Shown here piece after piece: positions 8,162 through 16,895 of a stretch of 64,000 nt of DNA (position 1 is the first letter of the stretch; the number at the start of each line of letters is the position of its first letter). The notes beneath the pieces are model-generated. The model worked only from the letters and a program-made list of their open reading frames with translations, did no database searches and was not told the origin of the DNA. The DNA is from Azoarcus sp. (GTDB taxonomy: Bacteria > Pseudomonadota > Gammaproteobacteria > Burkholderiales > Rhodocyclaceae): NCBI GenBank assembly GCA_031274995.1, contig JAISPJ010000015.1, forward strand, positions 1 to 64,000. The letters are read 5' to 3'. Both the position numbers and the translations under genes were made by a program.

Positions 8162-9136
8162 ATGCGCCGCTTCGTTGAAGGTTTCCTGTGCATGCTGGGC
8201 GCGGAGCCAAAAAAACCGGGACAACATTCAGGGCAAATTTCCGAAGAGGTGTGCCGGATTATGGAACGCAAGCGGGAAGACAAATCCCGCATCAAGGAGC
8301 ACTTGCACGAAGAGGCACGTCGGCAGCCGCGCCACGCATGGCGGAACCGCCGCTGGGCCGTGCTCGCGGCGGTGAACCTGCTTTTCGTGTTCTCTTTCTG
8401 GCTGGACATCCAGGTGCTCGAAGGGGCGCTCACGGCCTCGCGCTTCGTGGGTTTTCATCTCATCGACCTCAACGCCGCGCTACAGGTGATGCTGGCGCAC
8501 AAGCACATCATCGTAAATTTCGTCGTCGGCACGTTCACGGTATTCCTGCTCTGGGTACTGCTGGGCGGGCGCAGTTTCTGTTCCTGGGTGTGCCCGTACC
8601 ATCTGGTTTCGGAACTCACGGAAAAAATCCATCTTGCGCTCGTGCGGCGCAAAATCGTGACCGACCATGAATTTCACCGTGGCGCGCGCACCGTGTTCTG
8701 GGTTTTGTTTGCCGTGCTGGCGTTTGTGACCGGCTATACGGTCTTCGAGACGATCTCGCCTGTCGGTATCCTGTCGCGTGCGTTGATCTACGGGCCGGGG
8801 CTGGCGTTGGCCTGGGTGTTTTTGTTGCTGCTCTTCGAGGTGTTCTGGTCGCGGCGCGCATGGTGCCGCTACGTCTGCCCGATTGGCCTGACCTACGGCG
8901 TGGTGGGGACGATTTCTCCGTTACAGGTCAATTACCATGTCGAACCGTGCTTCCATGAAGGCGATTGCCGCAAAGTGTGTCTGGTGCCTCATGTGCTCGA
9001 CGTGACGATCAAGGGGCGCGCCACCGAGGCTCAGATGGGCCTTGGCCCCGACTGCACACGCTGCGGCCTGTGCGTGGACGCCTGTCCGACCGGGGCGCTA
9101 CACTTTAAGGTCAAGGGTTTATCGAAACTGCTTTGA
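8162..9136 (+). CDS. nosH: NosH, NapH-like polytopic ferredoxin
   Basis: The 324-residue product has four or more membrane helices, two cysteine motifs of the NapH/NosR type at membrane boundaries (CSWVCPYHLVSE and CRYVCPIGLTYG), and a C-terminal ferredoxin domain with CTRCGLCVDACPTGAL and a second cluster around CHEGDCRKVC. NapH-type proteins are quinol-oxidising partners of NapG, and NosH is the equivalent for NosG. The N-terminal ~60 cytoplasmic residues are charged. The start is one base after the nosG stop. Confidence 0.92.
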   Translation: MRRFVEGFLCMLGAEPKKPGQHSGQISEEVCRIMERKREDKSRIKEHLHEEARRQPRHAWRNRRWAVLAAVNLLFVFSFWLDIQVLEGALTASRFVGFHLIDLNAALQVMLAHKHIIVNFVVGTFTVFLLWVLLGGRSFCSWVCPYHLVSELTEKIHLALVRRKIVTDHEFHRGARTVFWVLFAVLAFVTGYTVFETISPVGILSRALIYGPGLALAWVFLLLLFEVFWSRRAWCRYVCPIGLTYGVVGTISPLQVNYHVEPCFHEGDCRKVCLVPHVLDVTIKGRATEAQMGLGPDCTRCGLCVDACPTGALHFKVKGLSKLL

Positions 9137-9159
9137 GTGCGCTGCACGCTGCCATCCGT

Positions 9160-9807
9160 ATGATTCTTATTGAAAACCTCATCAAAACTTTTCGCCGGGC
9201 GCGGGTGCTGGATGGTATTGGGCTATCCGTGGAGACGGGCGAACGGGTAGCTTTGATTGGCTCCAATGGCGCGGGCAAGACCACGCTCATTCGCTGCCTG
9301 CTCGGCGAGTACGCCTGTGACGGCGTGGTGCGGGTGACCGGGCTGGACCCGCGCAAACATCGTTGCGAAGTATTAAGGCAAATCGGGTTTGTGCCGCAAC
9401 TGCCGCCGCCGCTCAAGATGCCGGTGGGGCAACTCATCGAGTTTTCGGCTTCGCTCTGCGGCGTTGCCCCGGCGCGCATGATCGGCATCGCCGAGGAACT
9501 CGGGCTGAGTGTGGCCGCCGTCCGCTCACGGCAATTCCTTCGCCTGTCGGGCGGCATGAAACAAAAACTGCTCATTGCCATTGCGCTTGGCCGCGATACC
9601 CGCGTGTTGCTGATGGATGAACCGGCAGCCAATCTCGACCCGGAAGCCCGCAAGATTTTTTTCGACCTGCTCGCTCAACGCCAGGAAAACACCACCATGC
9701 TTGTTTCCTGCCACCGCCTTTCGGAAATGTCCGCGATCATTACTCGTGTCGTCGAAATGGACCTGGGGCGCGTTGTGGTCGACCACCCAAACAGGGAGGG
9801 TGCCTGA
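9160..9807 (+). CDS. nosF: NosF, ATPase of the NosFY ABC transporter
   Basis: This ATP-binding subunit acts with NosY and NosD in NosZ copper-site maturation. Visible motifs are Walker A GSNGAGKTTL, signature LSGGMKQKL, Walker B VLLMDEPAANLD and a switch histidine in SCHRLSE. I chose ATG 9160 because MILIENLIKTF matches the usual NosF beginning. An in-frame TTG at 9133 that overlaps the nosH stop would add nine residues and cannot be ruled out. From 9160 the product is 215 residues, slightly shorter than many NosF proteins. Confidence 0.92.
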   Translation: MILIENLIKTFRRARVLDGIGLSVETGERVALIGSNGAGKTTLIRCLLGEYACDGVVRVTGLDPRKHRCEVLRQIGFVPQLPPPLKMPVGQLIEFSASLCGVAPARMIGIAEELGLSVAAVRSRQFLRLSGGMKQKLLIAIALGRDTRVLLMDEPAANLDPEARKIFFDLLAQRQENTTMLVSCHRLSEMSAIITRVVEMDLGRVVVDHPNREGA

Positions 9808-10326
9808 ATGTGCCGTTCCAGTGCGTTTGTCATTGTCGCCGCCGTTGTGTCCCTGATGCTTGCCGCCTGTGAGAAACGTGGCAACTGGCCGGAGGGAATG
9901 GAACCGATCCGCTGGGATCGGGATACCTGCGCCCAATGCAACATGGCGATTTCCGATCCCCGCTTTGCCGTTGAATTGCTGCGTGAAAAACCGAACAAGG
10001 GCGTATTCAAATTTGACGACATCGGTTGCCTCGTCGCCTGGACAGAAGTGTTGGGCAAAAGAACCGGATCGCGTCCCTGGTGGGAGATGCCGGGGGAAGA
10101 GTCGGGTGTTCGCGTATGGGTGGCCGATTTTAGCAGCCCGCCTGACAACCGCGACGCGATGCGCTGGCTCGACGCGCGCACGGCACGCTACATCGAGCGC
10201 AGTTCCCCAATGGGCCACAACCTTGCCGCCGTGGAAAACTCCGGCGAGAACTCCGTTGGTTTTGATGAAGTCCTGATGCGTGCGCAGGCACATCGGCATG
10301 ACGGCAAGCATGGAGATGGCCAATGA
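9808..10326 (+). CDS. nosL: NosL, periplasmic copper-chaperone lipoprotein
   Basis: NosL is an outer-membrane or periplasmic lipoprotein that binds Cu(I) and supplies NosZ. The 172-residue product has a lipoprotein signal with lipobox LAAC (lipidated C21) and the copper-binding CAQCNM motif near residues 41-46. Length and sequence fit the family. The ATG directly follows the nosF stop, and its end overlaps nosY by four bases. Confidence 0.93.
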   Translation: MCRSSAFVIVAAVVSLMLAACEKRGNWPEGMEPIRWDRDTCAQCNMAISDPRFAVELLREKPNKGVFKFDDIGCLVAWTEVLGKRTGSRPWWEMPGEESGVRVWVADFSSPPDNRDAMRWLDARTARYIERSSPMGHNLAAVENSGENSVGFDEVLMRAQAHRHDGKHGDGQ

Positions 10327-11150
10327 AACAGTTGCTCCTCGCTGCCAGGCTCGACATCGCGGAGTCGTTGCGCGCGCGCTGGTTCCTGATCTACACCCTG
10401 GTCTTCGGGGGGATCGTTGCGCTGCTGTTCGTGTTTGGCCTGTCGGAGTCGCGCGTGCTGGGTTTTATCGGCCTGTCGCGGCTGCTGGTGACGTACATTC
10501 AATTGGCGATGGCGATTTTGCCGATCTTTGTGCTGATTACCACGGTGCGTTCCGTGGCGGGAGATCGGGAAGCGGGCGTTTTTGAATATCTGTTGTCCCT
10601 GCCGATTTCAATCGGGGCCTGGTTCTGGGGCAAGATCCTTGGCCGTTATGTGGTTATCTTCGCGCCGGTGTTCCTCGCCATGCTGTGCGCGGTGGGTTGG
10701 GGGATTCTCAGGGAGATCGACATTCCGTGGGCGGTATTTGGCTATTACACGGCGCTGTTGGCCGCGATGGCGCTGTGTTTTCTCGGTTTGGGAATGCTCA
10801 TTTCTTCCGTCGCGCGCAGCACGGATACGGCGCAGGGGGCGGCCTTTATGCTCTGGCTCGCATTGTTGCTCTTTCTCGACTTGATCCTGTTGGGGGTCAT
10901 GATCCAGAATCGCATCGATCCCGAGACTGCCGTGACCATTGCGCTGTTGAATCCGTTGCAGGTGTTTCGCACTGCCGCGCTGGCAATGTTTGATCCGCAA
11001 CTCGTCGTGCTCGGCCCCTCCGCCTACGTCATCATCGACCTTTTTGGCGCGGAAGGTTTCCGGGCTTACGCGCTTGCTTATCCGTCCCTGCTGGGGCTTG
11101 TTGCCGCACTTGCGGGCTATTTTCTCCTGCGCCGTGGAGATTTGCTGTGA
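10323..11150 (+). CDS. nosY: NosY, permease of the NosFY ABC transporter
   Basis: The 275-residue integral membrane protein has about six hydrophobic helices and the ABC-2 permease pattern. The segment ITTVRSVAGDREAGVFEYLLSLPIS after helix 2 is the typical coupling-helix region of NosY. It forms the membrane part of the NosFY transporter that serves NosZ maturation. It overlaps nosL upstream and the TlpA-like gene downstream by four bases each. Confidence 0.92.
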   Translation: MKQLLLAARLDIAESLRARWFLIYTLVFGGIVALLFVFGLSESRVLGFIGLSRLLVTYIQLAMAILPIFVLITTVRSVAGDREAGVFEYLLSLPISIGAWFWGKILGRYVVIFAPVFLAMLCAVGWGILREIDIPWAVFGYYTALLAAMALCFLGLGMLISSVARSTDTAQGAAFMLWLALLLFLDLILLGVMIQNRIDPETAVTIALLNPLQVFRTAALAMFDPQLVVLGPSAYVIIDLFGAEGFRAYALAYPSLLGLVAALAGYFLLRRGDLL

Positions 11151-11656
11151 GGGCTGCGAAAGCTTTTGCCAGTGCGCTGTTTTTCATCCTTTTCGCCGCC
11201 GTTGCAGTCGAAGCGGGGGCGGAAGAGGGGCTGGACGCGTTCTTTGAAGCCACAATGACCGATATTTACGGTAAGCCGATGACGCTTTCCCATTTTCGGG
11301 ACAGACCGCTTATCGTCAACTTCTGGGCGCGCGCGTGCGTTGCTTGCCGCGATGAGTTCCCGGTATTTGCCGCGTTGCGGACGAAGTATAAAAAACGGGG
11401 CTTGACCGTACTCGGTATCGCGCTGGAAGAAGACCCGGCTAAAGTGCGTGAATTTCTCACCGTTTACAAGGCGAACTATCCCGTTGCGCTTGCTGGCGGA
11501 CAAGAAGGGATTGCTTTGATGCAAGGGCTTGGAAATGACGAGAGCCTCTTGCCGTTTACGTTGCTCATCAACCGAAAGGGCAAAGCTATTTTGCGCAAAT
11601 ACGGTTTATTCAGAAAGAGCGACTTTCAGGCTGTGGCCGAAGAGCTTTTACGATAA
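11147..11656 (+). CDS. TlpA/ResA-like periplasmic thioredoxin, last gene of nos operon
   Basis: The 169-residue protein has a Sec signal (about residues 1-24) and a thioredoxin/AhpC-TSA fold with the redox motif CVAC (in ARACVACRDEFP), then a typical GIALEEDPAKVREFL segment. TlpA-like proteins reduce disulphides or copper-site cysteines in the periplasm, including CuA of cytochrome oxidase. Its location at the end of nos suggests reduction of NosL or the NosZ CuA cysteines, which is inferred. It uses GTG as start (GTGA overlap with nosY). Confidence 0.85.
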   Translation: MRAAKAFASALFFILFAAVAVEAGAEEGLDAFFEATMTDIYGKPMTLSHFRDRPLIVNFWARACVACRDEFPVFAALRTKYKKRGLTVLGIALEEDPAKVREFLTVYKANYPVALAGGQEGIALMQGLGNDESLLPFTLLINRKGKAILRKYGLFRKSDFQAVAEELLR

Positions 11657-11665
11657 CTGTTTTAG

Positions 11666-11700
11666 ACCGTTCGATGACGGTTTGTTCAAGAAATGAACAA
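11666..11700 (+). terminator. Two consecutive small hairpins after the nos operon
   Basis: ACCGT-TCGATG-ACGGT (11666-11681) is followed at once by TTGTTC-AAGAAAT-GAACAA (11682-11700) and an AT-rich stretch. They probably end the nos transcript, although there is no clean T-run. The rest of 11701-11954 is AT-rich and contains the sigma-54 promoter parts listed separately. Confidence 0.4.
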
Positions 11701-11790
11701 TAAATATTTGGTTTTTATATGCAGTATTTGCAGTATTTATGCATAATATCCACAATATTTTTCATATGCGGGTATTAGGGTAAAGGATAA

Positions 11791-11808
11791 GTCGGAATTT
11801 TTTACATT
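11791..11808 (+). promoter_or_regulatory. Candidate activator-binding site of the PEP-CTERM promoter
   Basis: GTCGGAATTTTTTACATT lies 51 bases upstream of the -24 element. The same 18 bases with one mismatch occur upstream of the third PEP-CTERM gene (18937-18954, minus strand). This suits the binding site of a sigma-54 activator such as PrsR, which is known to be associated with PEP-CTERM genes. The identity of the binding protein is inferred. An inverted repeat TACATT-AGATA-AATGTA (11803-11819) overlaps it. Confidence 0.55.
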
Positions 11809-11858
11809 AGATAAATGTATTACTTTATATTTCGTTAATAATCAATAAAATACAATAT

Positions 11859-11874
11859 GGGCATTTTTTTTGCT
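11859..11874 (+). promoter_or_regulatory. Sigma-54 promoter of PEP-CTERM operon
   Basis: GGGCATTTTTTTTGCT has GG (11860-11861) and GC (11872-11873) exactly ten bases apart, as in the -24/-12 consensus TGGCACG-N4-TTGCW, with a full TTGCT. The start site would be near 11885, about 70 bases before the first PEP-CTERM gene. Confidence 0.6.
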
Positions 11875-11930
11875 TAATACAGGATGTATGAGGGATGTAC
11901 GGGTTTTGTGCGTACATAAAGCTAGGGTAG

Positions 11931-11947
11931 CCTCTCACTGATAGAGG
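11931..11947 (+). promoter_or_regulatory. Small hairpin overlapping the ribosome binding site
   Basis: CCTCT (11931-11935) can pair with AGAGG (11943-11947), which is part of the AGAGGAG ribosome binding site of the gene starting at 11955. The 5-bp stem is weak and may be chance. Confidence 0.25.
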
Positions 11948-11954
11948 AGTCGCC

Positions 11955-12641
11955 ATGTCTAAACTGCTTTCCACTTCCGTTCTGGCGCTGGGGGTCATGT
12001 GCGCTGTTCCAGCGGTCGCTGAAACCATACAGGGCGGGCATCTTTATATCCAGGATCGGGATGCGCCGGTACAGATAACGTATGAAGCGTCCAAGGCGAC
12101 ACATACGACTATTCTGTACATCGGTATGCTTGACATGAATGGAAATTATGTCAATAGCAGTGAACCCTTCGTGGCGCTTCTCAGAAGCACTGGGACACCG
12201 AGTGACATGGCGTACCTTGGGACGTGCTATACCTGCCTGATGACCGGCAATACCTATACGTTTACCCCTTCCGAAGACGCGGTTCAGTTGGTTTTCTTCT
12301 GGAGCAACGAAACGGTGGGCGGGTCGTTCTGGAGCACTGTGGTTGAGAATGGACGCAACCCCGTCGATTCCACCGGGAACAGGTGGGACAGCATTACGTA
12401 CTACTCCGGTAACAGGGCAACGGTTGGTTTTGAAGATGGCGGCGGCGGAAGATCGGGGGGCAGAGTGACCGACTGGGACTGGAATGATGTTGTCATTTCG
12501 CTGACAAACGTCGCATCGACGGTGCCGCCGGTGAAGCCGCCTGTTCTGCCTTTGGTCCCCGAGCCGGAAACCTGGGCCATGATGCTGGCCGGTCTCGGCA
12601 TGGTTAGTGCCGTGGTTCGTCGGCGCCGCAACAAGATTTGA
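11955..12641 (+). CDS. PEP-CTERM sorting-domain protein
   Basis: This 228-residue exported protein has a signal peptide (about residues 1-23, ending PAVA). The C-terminal sorting signal comprises VPEPETWAMML, a short hydrophobic helix, and RRRR. Such proteins are cleaved and anchored by exosortase EpsH-type enzymes and are linked to extracellular polysaccharide and floc or biofilm formation. No exosortase or EPS genes are in the window, so the sorting machinery is elsewhere. The mature part is not recognised; it includes a CYTC motif and a Gly-rich GGGGRSGG turn. AGAGGAG precedes the ATG. A sigma-54 promoter lies upstream, and a second PEP-CTERM gene follows 24 bases downstream. Confidence 0.85.
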   Translation: MSKLLSTSVLALGVMCAVPAVAETIQGGHLYIQDRDAPVQITYEASKATHTTILYIGMLDMNGNYVNSSEPFVALLRSTGTPSDMAYLGTCYTCLMTGNTYTFTPSEDAVQLVFFWSNETVGGSFWSTVVENGRNPVDSTGNRWDSITYYSGNRATVGFEDGGGGRSGGRVTDWDWNDVVISLTNVASTVPPVKPPVLPLVPEPETWAMMLAGLGMVSAVVRRRRNKI

Positions 12642-12665
12642 GTTTGATTGACGGAGGTGAAACAA

Positions 12666-13550
12666 ATGAGACGCACTGGTTTTGCGTTTGCTGCCAAGGT
12701 TGCCGCGCTTGTTTTTGCGGGGGGGCTATGCGGGACGGCTTCTGCTGCGATTGAACAAGGTGTCAGTCTGGGAGCCTGGGATGTTGTGAATGATTTCAAC
12801 AACATGAATGGCAAGACGGGGCTTCACTTCTACGTTGAGGAGGCCAGCAATGTAGGGAACGGCATTTATTACAGGATTTTTAACGCAGACGATCGGAGGT
12901 ATGATTTCGTCAATCTCGACGCCTACCAGCCCGAACCAGGCATGGGGACACCACGCTTCTATTCGTTCAATGCGGCAAAGAACTTGACCTTTACTTTGCC
13001 CACGACAGGAACGGCCAAGCTCAGTTACACCGGGTTCTCGACGCAGACGAACTATCCCGGCGGCGACCGCTCCAACGCCACCCTGTCGGTGGGCGCGGCC
13101 TACATTTACACGATGTTTACGACGCAAGGGCGGTATGGCGGGCCTTTTCCGCCACCGAACACCCTGGATCCGGTAGGAAGACCGGCATTCGTTAACGCGT
13201 GGTCTATCCTGACCGGTGGGGACTTTACCAGGCTGAGTAACACTCCAGGGTTGGGATTGGATCTGTGGGACAACAGTAACGTGTATTTGCAGTCCTTGTT
13301 GAGTGTGAATAATGACAAAAGTTACTGGTTGGCTGCCTATAATCCTGACAATCTCTACACGGAGATCGGGTATTACTCCGTCTTCGTGATGAACGTAAGG
13401 GATTCGGGCGGATATGCTGCGAAGAACCTGCTTTACCTGGCCAATATGAGCCCGAACCCGGTCCCCGAGCCGGAAACCTGGGCAATGATGCTGGCCGGTC
13501 TCGGCATGATTGGCGCCGTGGCCCGTCGCCGCCGCAACAGAGGCCAATAA
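12666..13550 (+). CDS. PEP-CTERM sorting-domain protein
   Basis: The product has 294 residues from ATG 12666, which has an ideal ribosome site (ACGGAGGTGA). There is a signal peptide (about 1-28, ending ASA) and the C-terminal signal VPEPETWAMMLAGLGM followed by hydrophobic residues and RRRR. The C-terminal ~30 residues are almost identical to those of the preceding protein, while the mature domains differ, as is usual for exosortase substrates. The function of the mature domain is not recognised. It is probably co-transcribed with the gene at 11955 and ends before a strong terminator. Confidence 0.85.
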   Translation: MRRTGFAFAAKVAALVFAGGLCGTASAAIEQGVSLGAWDVVNDFNNMNGKTGLHFYVEEASNVGNGIYYRIFNADDRRYDFVNLDAYQPEPGMGTPRFYSFNAAKNLTFTLPTTGTAKLSYTGFSTQTNYPGGDRSNATLSVGAAYIYTMFTTQGRYGGPFPPPNTLDPVGRPAFVNAWSILTGGDFTRLSNTPGLGLDLWDNSNVYLQSLLSVNNDKSYWLAAYNPDNLYTEIGYYSVFVMNVRDSGGYAAKNLLYLANMSPNPVPEPETWAMMLAGLGMIGAVARRRRNRGQ

Positions 13551-13577
13551 ATCTGGTTTCTGCGCGAAGACGCACTG

Positions 13578-13608
13578 AAGAAGGGGGCGCAAGGCCCCCT
13601 TCTTTTCT
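13578..13608 (+). terminator. Rho-independent terminator of PEP-CTERM operon
   Basis: AAGAAGGGGGC (13578-13588) pairs with GCCCCCTTCTT (13594-13604) across a five-base loop, followed by a short T-rich tract. The 11-bp stem is perfect. Confidence 0.85.
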
Positions 13609-13735
13609 TGTGAGCAAAGCCGGGTTCTGTCCTGAATCCGTTTGATCGGGCACAATAACGGTCATAAAACAGAGAGGTTCCTGCTTTTGAGGCAGTACGC
13701 CCGCAGTGTTGGGAGGGGGAGAACGTGGATACGGG

Positions 13736-14281
13736 ATGGGGGACAGGGTGCGGGGCTGGCTGCGAGGGGTGAAACGGGTTGATTCACCCAATTTCGACGC
13801 CCGCCCGGAAGGCGAGCGTGTCAGCCTGATCGTGATACACGCCATCAGCCTGCCACCGGATGAGTTCGGAGGTTCCGGCGTGGTCGAGTTTTTTACGAAC
13901 CGGCTTGATCCGGCAGCGCATCCGTACTATGCGGGTATCCATCATTTGCGGGTGTCGTCGCATTTCTTTATTCGCCGCGACGGTGAGTTGATCCAGTTCG
14001 TGCCGGTGCAATGCCGCGCTTGGCACGCCGGTGTGTCGAGATGGCGTGGACGCGAACGCTGCAACGATTTTTCACTCGGTATCGAACTGGAAGGATGCGA
14101 TACCGAGCCTTTCGACGAGCGCCAGTATGTGACGCTGAAGGCGTTGCTGCGGCGGTTGGCGCGGCGGTATCCGGGATGTGATATTGCCGGGCATTCGGAT
14201 ATTGCGCCAGGACGCAAAAGCGATCCGGGGCCGTTTTTTGACTGGGAACGGTTTGGCGTCGCGCCGGGGAGGGGCGGATAA
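13736..14281 (+). CDS. ampD: AmpD, 1,6-anhydro-N-acetylmuramyl-L-alanine amidase
   Basis: AmpD is a cytoplasmic zinc amidase that recycles cell-wall anhydro-muropeptides. The 181-residue product has the zinc ligands H35 (VIHAIS), H153 (GHSDIAPG) and D163 (KSDPGPFFDW), plus the conserved FFTNRLDPAAHPYY and VSSHFFIRRDGEL. ATG 13736 was chosen because its length matches the family; an upstream GTG at 13706 lacks a ribosome site. GGGAGGGGGAGA lies 14 bases before 13736. No ampE is adjacent. Confidence 0.92.
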   Translation: MGDRVRGWLRGVKRVDSPNFDARPEGERVSLIVIHAISLPPDEFGGSGVVEFFTNRLDPAAHPYYAGIHHLRVSSHFFIRRDGELIQFVPVQCRAWHAGVSRWRGRERCNDFSLGIELEGCDTEPFDERQYVTLKALLRRLARRYPGCDIAGHSDIAPGRKSDPGPFFDWERFGVAPGRGG

Positions 14282-14375
14282 ACATGGCGAGCACGGTTGC
14301 GAAGGAACCTTTGTAGATACTAGATATATGGCGGCATCGAATGCCCGTCCCTTCAAAAAGGAGAAAAAGGAAATC

Positions 14376-16652
14376 ATGGACGAACTGATGCGTGCCGCGG
14401 CGCTCGACTATCACCGCCATCCACGGCCCGGCAAGATTGCGGTTACGCCGACCAAGGCGCTGACCAACCAGCGTGACCTTTCGCTGGCCTATTCGCCTGG
14501 TGTGGGGGCTGCCTGCGATGCCATCGTGGCCGATCCGCAGGAAGCCGCCAGCCTGACCGCGCGCGCCAACCTGATCGGTGTCGTCACGAACGGAACCGCC
14601 GTGCTCGGCCTGGGCAATATCGGCGCACTTGCCGCCAAGCCGGTGATGGAAGGCAAAGGGGTGCTGTTCAAAAAATTCGCCGATATCGACGTGTTCGACA
14701 TTGAAATCAACGAGTCCGACCCCGACCGCCTGATTGACATGATTGCCGCGCTGGAACCGACGTTCGGCGGTATCAACCTGGAAGACATAAAGGCGCCTGA
14801 ATGCTTCTACATTGAACAGAAGCTGCGTGGCCGCATGAAAATTCCGGTCTTCCACGACGATCAGCATGGCACGGCCATCGTGGTCGGCGCGGCCATTCTC
14901 AACGGCTTGCAAATACAGGGCAAAGATCTGAGGGAGGTCAAACTCGTAACCTCGGGAGCTGGCGCGGCGGCGCTGGCGTGCCTCGATCTGCTGGTGATGC
15001 TCGGTATCCCCGTGGAAAACATCTGGGTGACGGATATCGAAGGGGTGGTCTATGAGGGCCGCACTGTGTTGATGGACCCGATCAAGGCACGCTATGCCAA
15101 GAAGACCGACATGCGCCGCCTCGACGAAATCATCGAAGGGGCCGATATTTTTCTGGGGTTGTCGGCGGGCGGCGTGCTCAAGCCCGGGATGGTCGCCAAA
15201 ATGGCTTCCAATCCGCTGATCTTGGCGCTTGCCAATCCGATCCCGGAGATTTTGCCTGGTGAAGTACGGGAAGTGCGCAATGACGCCATCGTCGCCACGG
15301 GCCGTTCGGATTTTCCGAACCAGGTCAATAATGTGCTTTGTTTTCCGTTTATTTTCCGTGGGGCGCTCGATGTCGGGTCGACCAGCATCACCGACGAAAT
15401 GAAACTCGCGGCGGTGCACGCCATCGCCGAACTGGCGCGCGCCGAACAAAGCGAAATCGTTGCCGCCGCCTACGGCGAGAAAGTGAGCGATTTCGGGGCT
15501 GATTACATCATCCCGCGTCCCTTCGACCCACGGCTCATCGTCAAGATCGCCCCGGCAGTGGCCAAGGCAGCAATCGCCTCCGGGGTGGCGGCGCGGCATA
15601 TCACCGACTGGGATGCCTATCACACACAGCTCAACAATCTCGTATGGCATTCCGGTCTTTTGATGAAACCCGTGTTTGCCGCAGCCCGCAATATGCCGCA
15701 GCGCATCATCTTTGCCGAGGGCGAATCCGAGCGGGTGTTGAGGGCCGTGCGTGGCGTGATCGACGAAGGCATGGCCTGGCCAATGCTGGTCGGGCAGACG
15801 GAAACCATCATCAGCACGATTGATCGTCTGGGTTTGCGCATGGATGTTGGCCTGAACTTTGAACTGATCGATCCTGCGTACAACCCCCACTTTAATGAAA
15901 TGTGGGTTTATTACCATAAACTCATGGAGCGGCGGGGCGTTACGGAGAATGAGGCTCAAACACGCGTGCGCCACAATACAACCCTGATCGGGGCGTTACT
16001 GCTTGCGCTAGGGTATGGCGATGGCCTTATTTGCGGGACTGACGGTGTGTACCGTGCCCATCTTGCTCATATCGAAGCCGCAGTGGGCCGCCGTCCCGGC
16101 GTCGACCATTACTACACGGTCAATGTGCTGAACACTTCTGGCCGCACACTGTTCCTGACCGACACCAACGTCAACTACGACCCGACGCCGGAACAGATCG
16201 CCGAAATGACCGTGCTGGCCGCCAAAGAAATGCAGCGCTTCGGTGTCGAACCCAGGGTGGCCCTGCTGTCACATTCCTCGTTCGGTTCCGCCGATACGCC
16301 GACTGCCGTGAAGATGCGCGCCGCGTTGTGCCTGTTGCGGGAACGCTGCCCCGAATTGCAGGTCGAGGGTGAAATGCATGGGGATTCGGCGCTCGATGCC
16401 TGGTTGCGGCAGCGTGCCTTTCCGGGTTCGCGTTTGACAGAGAATGCCAACCTCCTTGTTTTTCCAACCCTGGATGCGGCCAATATTGCTTTCAACCTGC
16501 TGAAAACCGTATCCGGCGGAGGAGTGACGGTCGGGCCGATCCTGCTTGGCGCGGCCAAACCCGTGCATGTTCTGACGCCCTCGGCCACGGTACGCAGAAT
16601 CATCAATATGACCGCGCTGACCGTAGTCGAGGCGGGGTATTCGGAGAGATGA
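14376..16652 (+). CDS. maeB: NADP-dependent malic enzyme with C-terminal phosphotransacetylase-like domain
   Basis: MaeB converts malate to pyruvate and CO2 with NADP+ reduction. The 758-residue length is that of the MaeB fusion: an N-terminal malic enzyme (about residues 1-430; [35 protein letters not shown] and the GAGAAALA nucleotide loop) and a C-terminal Pta-like domain (about 440-758). The Pta-like domain is usually regulatory rather than catalytic. ATG 14376 matches the usual MaeB start, and an in-frame ATG at 14328 would add 16 residues. It stands alone between ampD and pbpG. Confidence 0.94.
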   Translation: MDELMRAAALDYHRHPRPGKIAVTPTKALTNQRDLSLAYSPGVGAACDAIVADPQEAASLTARANLIGVVTNGTAVLGLGNIGALAAKPVMEGKGVLFKKFADIDVFDIEINESDPDRLIDMIAALEPTFGGINLEDIKAPECFYIEQKLRGRMKIPVFHDDQHGTAIVVGAAILNGLQIQGKDLREVKLVTSGAGAAALACLDLLVMLGIPVENIWVTDIEGVVYEGRTVLMDPIKARYAKKTDMRRLDEIIEGADIFLGLSAGGVLKPGMVAKMASNPLILALANPIPEILPGEVREVRNDAIVATGRSDFPNQVNNVLCFPFIFRGALDVGSTSITDEMKLAAVHAIAELARAEQSEIVAAAYGEKVSDFGADYIIPRPFDPRLIVKIAPAVAKAAIASGVAARHITDWDAYHTQLNNLVWHSGLLMKPVFAAARNMPQRIIFAEGESERVLRAVRGVIDEGMAWPMLVGQTETIISTIDRLGLRMDVGLNFELIDPAYNPHFNEMWVYYHKLMERRGVTENEAQTRVRHNTTLIGALLLALGYGDGLICGTDGVYRAHLAHIEAAVGRRPGVDHYYTVNVLNTSGRTLFLTDTNVNYDPTPEQIAEMTVLAAKEMQRFGVEPRVALLSHSSFGSADTPTAVKMRAALCLLRERCPELQVEGEMHGDSALDAWLRQRAFPGSRLTENANLLVFPTLDAANIAFNLLKTVSGGGVTVGPILLGAAKPVHVLTPSATVRRIINMTALTVVEAGYSER

Positions 16653-16765
16653 GTATGAGTCTGTGACAGATTCAAAAGAGGCTTTCTTTTTTTGTAAAAG
16701 TGTTGCTATTTTGTTATTGCAAAAAGAAAATTACACATTCTGTGTACTATTTGGCTTCATGCGGT

Positions 16766-16794
16766 TTGCTGGTGCAGTGCAATAGTGCTAGAAT
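16766..16794 (+). promoter_or_regulatory. Sigma-70-type promoter upstream of pbpG
   Basis: TTGCTG (16766-16771), a 17-base spacer, then TAGAAT (16789-16794) preceded by TGC (extended -10). An inverted repeat ATTGAA-ATAGC-TTCAAT (16808-16824) lies just after the expected start site and could be an operator. Confidence 0.45.
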
Positions 16795-16895
16795 ATGAAC
16801 CATGCTTATTGAAATAGCTTCAATAGGTTTCGCTGTTTCGTTGTTTTTATATAATAAATTGGCTCTCGTTGTTTGTGGGCTGAGTGAGGTTCCTG

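Noticed and set aside
13968..15974. 668-residue minus-strand frame across ampD and maeB
   Set aside because: Antisense to two certain genes with no domain pattern; its length comes from codon bias of maeB.
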